NCBI RefSeq assembly: GCF_003201865.1
Contig: NZ_QJJJ01000003.1
Span: 248,001-312,000 of the forward strand
From: Methylobacterium sp. B4
Lineage (GTDB): Bacteria > Pseudomonadota > Alphaproteobacteria > Rhizobiales > Beijerinckiaceae
Length of the DNA: 64,000 nt
Direction: 5' to 3'
The position numbers and the translations under genes are program-made. Of this stretch, positions 60,338 through 64,000 are shown piece after piece (within the stretch, counting starts at the first letter, position 1; each line of letters starts with the position of its first letter). The notes beneath the pieces were generated by a model, which saw nothing but the letters and a program-made list of their open reading frames with translations, was not told the DNA's origin and did no database searches.

Positions 60338-61003
60338 TCACGCGTCGGACGGGCTGCGGTTCAGCCAGCGGATGGGGTGGACGAGAATGCGCTTGCCCAC
60401 ATCGCCCTCCCAAGTCGTGCGCAACCCTTGCGCCTCCACCGCCGCCACGATCTCGGCGGCGATGCCGGCCGCGGTCTCGTCCCGGTCGTCATAGGCGCCG
60501 AAGGCGAGGTAGAGCCCGCGATCGACCAGGACCGCCTCGACATCCTGCCCGTGGTAGAAAACGAAGCCGCGGGATTCCCGCCCCTGCTCCCGACGCGCGT
60601 GGTAAACCTCCGCCGCATCCGAGATACCGTCCGAGCGCGTGTAGCCCGCACGGTGGAGCGCGATGATCCCGGCCGCGTCCAGAGCCTCGAAGGCGACGGC
60701 GAGCCGGTCGACATCCGTCTGCGCCGGCCAGGTCGCCTCCTCGTCCCGCTTGCGCGCGAAGGCCCGGGCGACCTCCGCCTCGATCCAGCCCCGGTCGTCG
60801 GGGCCGATCGACTCGGGCATCAGATACTCTTCCAGGATCGCCTCGAGGGTCGATGCGGGCGTCTCGAACCCACCCCAGGTCAGGACCTCGATCCGCTCGA
60901 CCGTATCGGCGCGATCGACCGGTTCCACGGATGCGCCGGAGGCTGCCTCTCGGGGCATCGCGATCGGTTGGCCGCCGAAGAGCCGGCGAAAGAATTCCCG
61001 CAT
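60338..61003 (-). CDS. Hypothetical protein (DUF6891-like), 221 aa
   Basis: The N-terminal 15 residues (MREFFRRLFGGQPIA) are basic and may lie at the membrane surface. The body contains TDVDRLAVAFEALDAAGIIALHRAGYTRSDGISDAAEVYHA, FYHGQDVEAVLVDRGLYLAFGAYDD and GDVGKRILVHPIRW, which I associate with DUF6891. Pattern recognition only; function unknown. It is 37 bases downstream of cobS, on the same strand. Confidence 0.65.
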   Translation of the reverse strand: MREFFRRLFGGQPIAMPREAASGASVEPVDRADTVERIEVLTWGGFETPASTLEAILEEYLMPESIGPDDRGWIEAEVARAFARKRDEEATWPAQTDVDRLAVAFEALDAAGIIALHRAGYTRSDGISDAAEVYHARREQGRESRGFVFYHGQDVEAVLVDRGLYLAFGAYDDRDETAAGIAAEIVAAVEAQGLRTTWEGDVGKRILVHPIRWLNRSPSDA

Positions 61004-61039
61004 GCGCGATCCCGATCCCTGTGCGCGACTCCCTGTGCG

Positions 61040-61867
61040 CTACGCCGTCGCCGCCACCAGCGCGAGCAGGACTACTACCTCGCCCACCTGCTGGCAGGCG
61101 CCGACCACGTCGCCGGTCTGGCCGCCGATTTTTCGCCGGGCCAGCGCGCTCAGGGCCAGGGCCGCCAGCGGGGCGAGGACGAGCGCGAGCAGCAATCCGA
61201 GCGGCGGCAGGCCGAGTGCCGCGCCGAGCCCGGCCAGCATTAGGCAGAGCAAAGCCGCGATCCCGAGCGTCGCCCGGGTCGGACGGCCCACCGCGGCGCC
61301 CGCGCCGCCGGGCCGGGCCGGTTCGAGCCGCGCGATCGGGATCAGGGCGGCGGTGCGCGAGAGCGCGGCGGCGAAGAGCAGGGCGATGGCCGCGAGGGCA
61401 CCGCTGCGGTCGAGCAGGGTGGCGAGCGTCGCCGCCCGCAGGGCCAGCCCGAGGAACAGGGCGGTGCCGCCATAGGCGCCGATGCGGCTGTCGCGCATGA
61501 TCTCCAGGCTGCGCTCACGGCTCTGCCCGCCGCCGAAGCCGTCCGCCACGTCGGCCAGCCCGTCCTCGTGCATGGCACCGGTGATCAGCGCGGTCGCGAC
61601 GAGGGCGAGCGCGGCGGCGACGAACGGACCGAGTCGGATCTCCCAGGCCAGCACCAGCACCAGGGCCGCGGGGAGCGCCAGCAGCAGCCCCGCCACGGGC
61701 AGCATGCGCGGAACGGTGCGGAAGTCCGGCACGCCGAACGGATCCGGCTCGTCGGGCAGGGGCGGAATCGGCAGGCGGGTGAAGAAGCGCAGGCAGGCGG
61801 CGAGGTCGTAGACCAGCTCCGCCCCGGGAAAGGGCGGTCCCAGATCGCTGCCGCTGCGCCCGATCAT
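61040..61867 (-). CDS. cobS: Adenosylcobinamide-GDP ribazoletransferase
   Basis: The 275-residue integral membrane enzyme joins the alpha-ribazole to adenosylcobinamide-GDP, a late step of cobalamin synthesis. The motif GAMHEDGLADVADGFGGG and the DSRIGAYG segment identify it. About seven membrane helices are predicted. It is divergent from cobT, which supplies the ribazole phosphate, a standard pairing. Confidence 0.95.
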   Translation of the reverse strand: MIGRSGSDLGPPFPGAELVYDLAACLRFFTRLPIPPLPDEPDPFGVPDFRTVPRMLPVAGLLLALPAALVLVLAWEIRLGPFVAAALALVATALITGAMHEDGLADVADGFGGGQSRERSLEIMRDSRIGAYGGTALFLGLALRAATLATLLDRSGALAAIALLFAAALSRTAALIPIARLEPARPGGAGAAVGRPTRATLGIAALLCLMLAGLGAALGLPPLGLLLALVLAPLAALALSALARRKIGGQTGDVVGACQQVGEVVVLLALVAATA

Positions 61868-62030
61868 TCCGCTCCCCTCGCGGCCCGGCCGCCTGTACCG
61901 CGGGCCCGCCCCCTTCTATAGCGCCGGAAGCCCCTTGCCTGCTACGCGGACCTGCCGGCGAACCGGTCGATTGTCCCCGCCGATCGAGCGATCCGTTCGG
62001 CGCCCCGCACCCGACGCGAACGAGACCCCG

Positions 62031-63056
62031 ATGACCTCCGACGCCGCGCCCTTCGCCGACATCCGCCGCCTGCTCACCGAGATGCCCGGCCCCGATGAAG
62101 AGGCGGCCGCCGCGATCCGCGCCCGGGACGCGCGCCTGACCAAGCCGCCGGGCGCGCTCGGCCGGCTCGAAGGGCTCGTGGAATGGCTCGGCACTTGGCA
62201 GGGCAAGGCGATGCCGAGCCTCGACCGGCCGATGGTCTGCGTCTTCGCGGGCAGCCACGGCGTGGTGGCGCGCGGCGTCTCGGCGTTTCCGGCGGCGGTG
62301 AACCGGCAGATGCTGGAGAACTTCGCCGCCGGGGGCGCGGCGATCAATCAGCTCTGCGCCGCCTACGGCCTCGGCTTCCGCGTGTTCGACCTCGCGGTCG
62401 ATCTGCCGACCGGCGACATCTGCGCGGGGCCCGCCCTCGACGAGAAGGGCTGCGTGGCCACCATGGCCTTCGGCATGGAGGCGGTCGCGGCGGGCACCGA
62501 TTGCCTCGCGGTCGGCGAGATGGGCATCGGCAACACCACGGTGGCGGCAGCGATCTACGCCGCGCTCTACGGCGGCGAGGCCGAGCACTGGGTCGGGCGC
62601 GGCACCGGGCTCGACGATGCCGGCCTGTCGCGCAAGGCCGAGGCCGTGCGGCTGGCGCTTCAAACCCATGCGGGGCATCTCACCGATCCGCTGGCGATCC
62701 TCGCCCGGCTCGGCGGCCGGGAAATCGCGGCCATGGCTGGCGCGATCCTCGCCGCGCGGCTCCAGCGGGTGCCGGTGGTGCTCGACGGCTACGTCACCAC
62801 CGCCGCGGCGGCGGTGCTGCACGCCCTCGACGCCCGCGCCCTCGACCATTGCATCGCCGGCCACCTCTCCGCGGAGGGCGCCCACGGGGAAGTGTTGGCG
62901 CGCCTCGGGCTCACGCCCGTGCTCTCGCTCGGAATGCGGCTGGGCGAGGCGTCCGGGGCGGCGCTGGCCCTCGGTGTTCTGAAGGGCGCTCTTGCCTGCC
63001 ACCGCGACATGGCGACCTTCGAGCAGGCCGGCGTCGCGGGGAAATCCTCCGACTGA
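62031..63056 (+). CDS. cobT: Nicotinate-nucleotide-dimethylbenzimidazole phosphoribosyltransferase
   Basis: The 341-residue enzyme makes alpha-ribazole 5'-phosphate for the lower ligand of cobalamin. Family motifs are LTKPPGALGRLE, FAGSHGVVARGVSAFP, EMGIGNTTVAAA and the final AHxEG-type catalytic Glu in SAEGAHGEVLARLGL. ATG 62031 (MTSDAAPFAD) is preferred over one 96 bases upstream. Cobalamin is needed for methylmalonyl-CoA and ethylmalonyl-CoA mutases of methylotrophs. Confidence 0.95.
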   Translation: MTSDAAPFADIRRLLTEMPGPDEEAAAAIRARDARLTKPPGALGRLEGLVEWLGTWQGKAMPSLDRPMVCVFAGSHGVVARGVSAFPAAVNRQMLENFAAGGAAINQLCAAYGLGFRVFDLAVDLPTGDICAGPALDEKGCVATMAFGMEAVAAGTDCLAVGEMGIGNTTVAAAIYAALYGGEAEHWVGRGTGLDDAGLSRKAEAVRLALQTHAGHLTDPLAILARLGGREIAAMAGAILAARLQRVPVVLDGYVTTAAAAVLHALDARALDHCIAGHLSAEGAHGEVLARLGLTPVLSLGMRLGEASGAALALGVLKGALACHRDMATFEQAGVAGKSSD

Positions 63057-63063
63057 CGCGCCC

Positions 63064-63999
63064 TCAGGCGAAGCCCGCCGCGTGCAGCCCGAGGCCTGCG
63101 ACCGCGCAGGCGAGCAGCGTCGGGATCACGCCGAGGCGGAAGCGCAGCACCGCCAGCATCGCGGCGGAGGCCAGCAGCAGGGCCGGCCCGTTCAGGCTCG
63201 TCCAGACCGGCCATTCGAGCCGCAGGCCGAGGCCGGGGCGAAGGGCGACGCGTTCGGCGAACAGCAGGTGGAGCGCGAACCAGACCGCGAGGTTGAGGAT
63301 CACGCCCACCACCGCCGCGGTGATCGCCGCGAGCGCGCCCGAGAGCGCACGGTTCTCCCGCAGGCCCTCGACGTAGGGCGCACCCGCGAAGATCCAGAGG
63401 AAGCAGGGCACGAAGGTCACCCAGGTGGTGACGAGCCCCCCGAGCACCCCCGCGAGGTAGGGGTCGAGCCCGTTCGGCGCCCGGAACGCCCCGAGGAACC
63501 CCACGAACTGCGTGACCATGATGAGCGGGCCGGGCGTGGTCTCGGCCAGCCCCAGCCCGTCCAGCATCTCGCCGGGCTTGAGCCAGCCATAGGTCTCGAC
63601 CGCCGCCTGCGCGACGTAGGCCAGCACGGCGTAGGCGCCGCCGAAGGTGACCACCGCCATCTTGGAGAAGAAGACGGCGATGTCGGCGAGCGCGTGGCCC
63701 GGGCCGAGACCGACGACGAGGGCCAGCACCGGCACCAGCCAGAGCGCCAGGAACACGGCGGCGATCCGCAGCGACCAGCGCGGATCGGGCCGGGCATGGG
63801 CCGGCACCTCGGCCCCGAGCAGGCTGTCGGCCTCGGCGAGCCCGGGCCCCGCCGGTCCGTGGCCGCCGGCGCGGAAGCTTTTGGCGCCCACACGCCCGAA
63901 GCCGTAGCCGATCAGGCCCGCGGCGAGCACGATCAGCGGGAAGGGCAGGTCGAACAGGAAAATCGCCGCGAAGGCGCCCGCCGCGATCAGGCGCATCGC
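63064..63999 (-). CDS. chrA: Chromate transporter ChrA, 5' end outside the window
   Basis: About 311 residues are visible, ending at TGA near 63064. The CHR family fold is clear: the second-half motif FFSKMAVVTFGGAYAVLAYVAQ, and GLAETTPGPLIMVTQFVGFLGA, plus WVTFVPCFLWIFAGAPYVE. Full length is about 450, so the N-terminal CHR half lies beyond the edge; an in-frame ATG at 63996 is internal. It exports chromate, usually in exchange with sulfate. It is convergent with cobT, seven bases apart. Confidence 0.9.
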   Translation of the reverse strand, partial: AMRLIAAGAFAAIFLFDLPFPLIVLAAGLIGYGFGRVGAKSFRAGGHGPAGPGLAEADSLLGAEVPAHARPDPRWSLRIAAVFLALWLVPVLALVVGLGPGHALADIAVFFSKMAVVTFGGAYAVLAYVAQAAVETYGWLKPGEMLDGLGLAETTPGPLIMVTQFVGFLGAFRAPNGLDPYLAGVLGGLVTTWVTFVPCFLWIFAGAPYVEGLRENRALSGALAAITAAVVGVILNLAVWFALHLLFAERVALRPGLGLRLEWPVWTSLNGPALLLASAAMLAVLRFRLGVIPTLLACAVAGLGLHAAGFA

Positions 64000-64000
64000 G

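Overview
The window is GC-rich chromosomal DNA from an alphaproteobacterium. Gene content points to a Methylobacterium/Methylorubrum (M. extorquens group) chromosome: a MoxR/Bat-type operon like the methanol-oxidation accessory genes mxaRSACKL, a plant-type glutamate-cysteine ligase, an HWE-family LOV kinase, GGAAC/GTT stress promoters of the EcfG type, and Rhizobiales-style interspersed palindromic repeats. This assignment is inferred from gene families. No rRNA, tRNA, CRISPR array, insertion sequence or prophage was seen, so this is mostly core or stable accessory chromosome.

Layout. 1-2.5 kb: end of a fluoride channel gene, a periplasmic D-Ala-D-Ala dipeptidase, two small unknown genes and a MarR regulator with a palindromic operator. 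2.7-9.7 kb: a surface-sugar operon (two-domain glycosyltransferase, CDP-glucose synthesis and dehydration, sugar C-methyltransferase, 3,5-epimerase-like protein, NAD-dependent reductase), predicted to make a CDP-linked C-methyl-branched 6-deoxyhexose. 9.6-18.8 kb: a receiver-only response regulator, bioA, gcvP-gcvH-gcvT behind a tandem glycine riboswitch, bioF and an NlpC/P60 peptidase. 19-21.7 kb: an unknown gene, an SDR, a mazEF-type toxin-antitoxin pair with operator, and an MgtC-like membrane protein.

22-28.8 kb: a seven-gene MoxR-DUF58-DUF4381-VWA-VWA-TPR-BatD operon with mostly overlapping ends. 28.9-36.3 kb: catalase-like protein, EamA transporter, His-rich glycine-zipper protein, a pseudo-CYTH protein, msrB, YihY-type membrane protein and a blue-light (LOV) HWE histidine kinase. 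36.6-43.9 kb: malonyl-CoA synthetase, a collagen-like exported protein, a BaiN-like flavoprotein, TerC, and a divergent PfpI/proline-rich gene pair with two matching EcfG-type promoters.

44-55 kb: cold-shock protein, CysQ-like phosphatase, RMF/CrpP-like protein, ubiA, rsmE, asparaginase, gshA, a Gly/Tyr-rich exported protein, TusA-like and Nudix proteins. 55-64 kb: a phospholipase A2-like exported protein, a porin-type beta-barrel, a DUF6502-DUF5666 gene pair with two matching palindromes at its divergent promoter, a DUF1289/aspartic protease pair, divergent cobS/cobT, and the 3' part of a chromate transporter gene.

The strongest leads for follow-up are the branched-sugar cluster with an epimerase lacking its usual catalytic Tyr, the collagen-like protein, the DUF6502/DUF5666 unit with its repeated GTGGGA-N5-TCCCAC operator, the set of GGAAC-N17/18-GTT promoters, the degenerate CYTH fusion protein, and the mxa-like operon standing apart from any methanol dehydrogenase gene.
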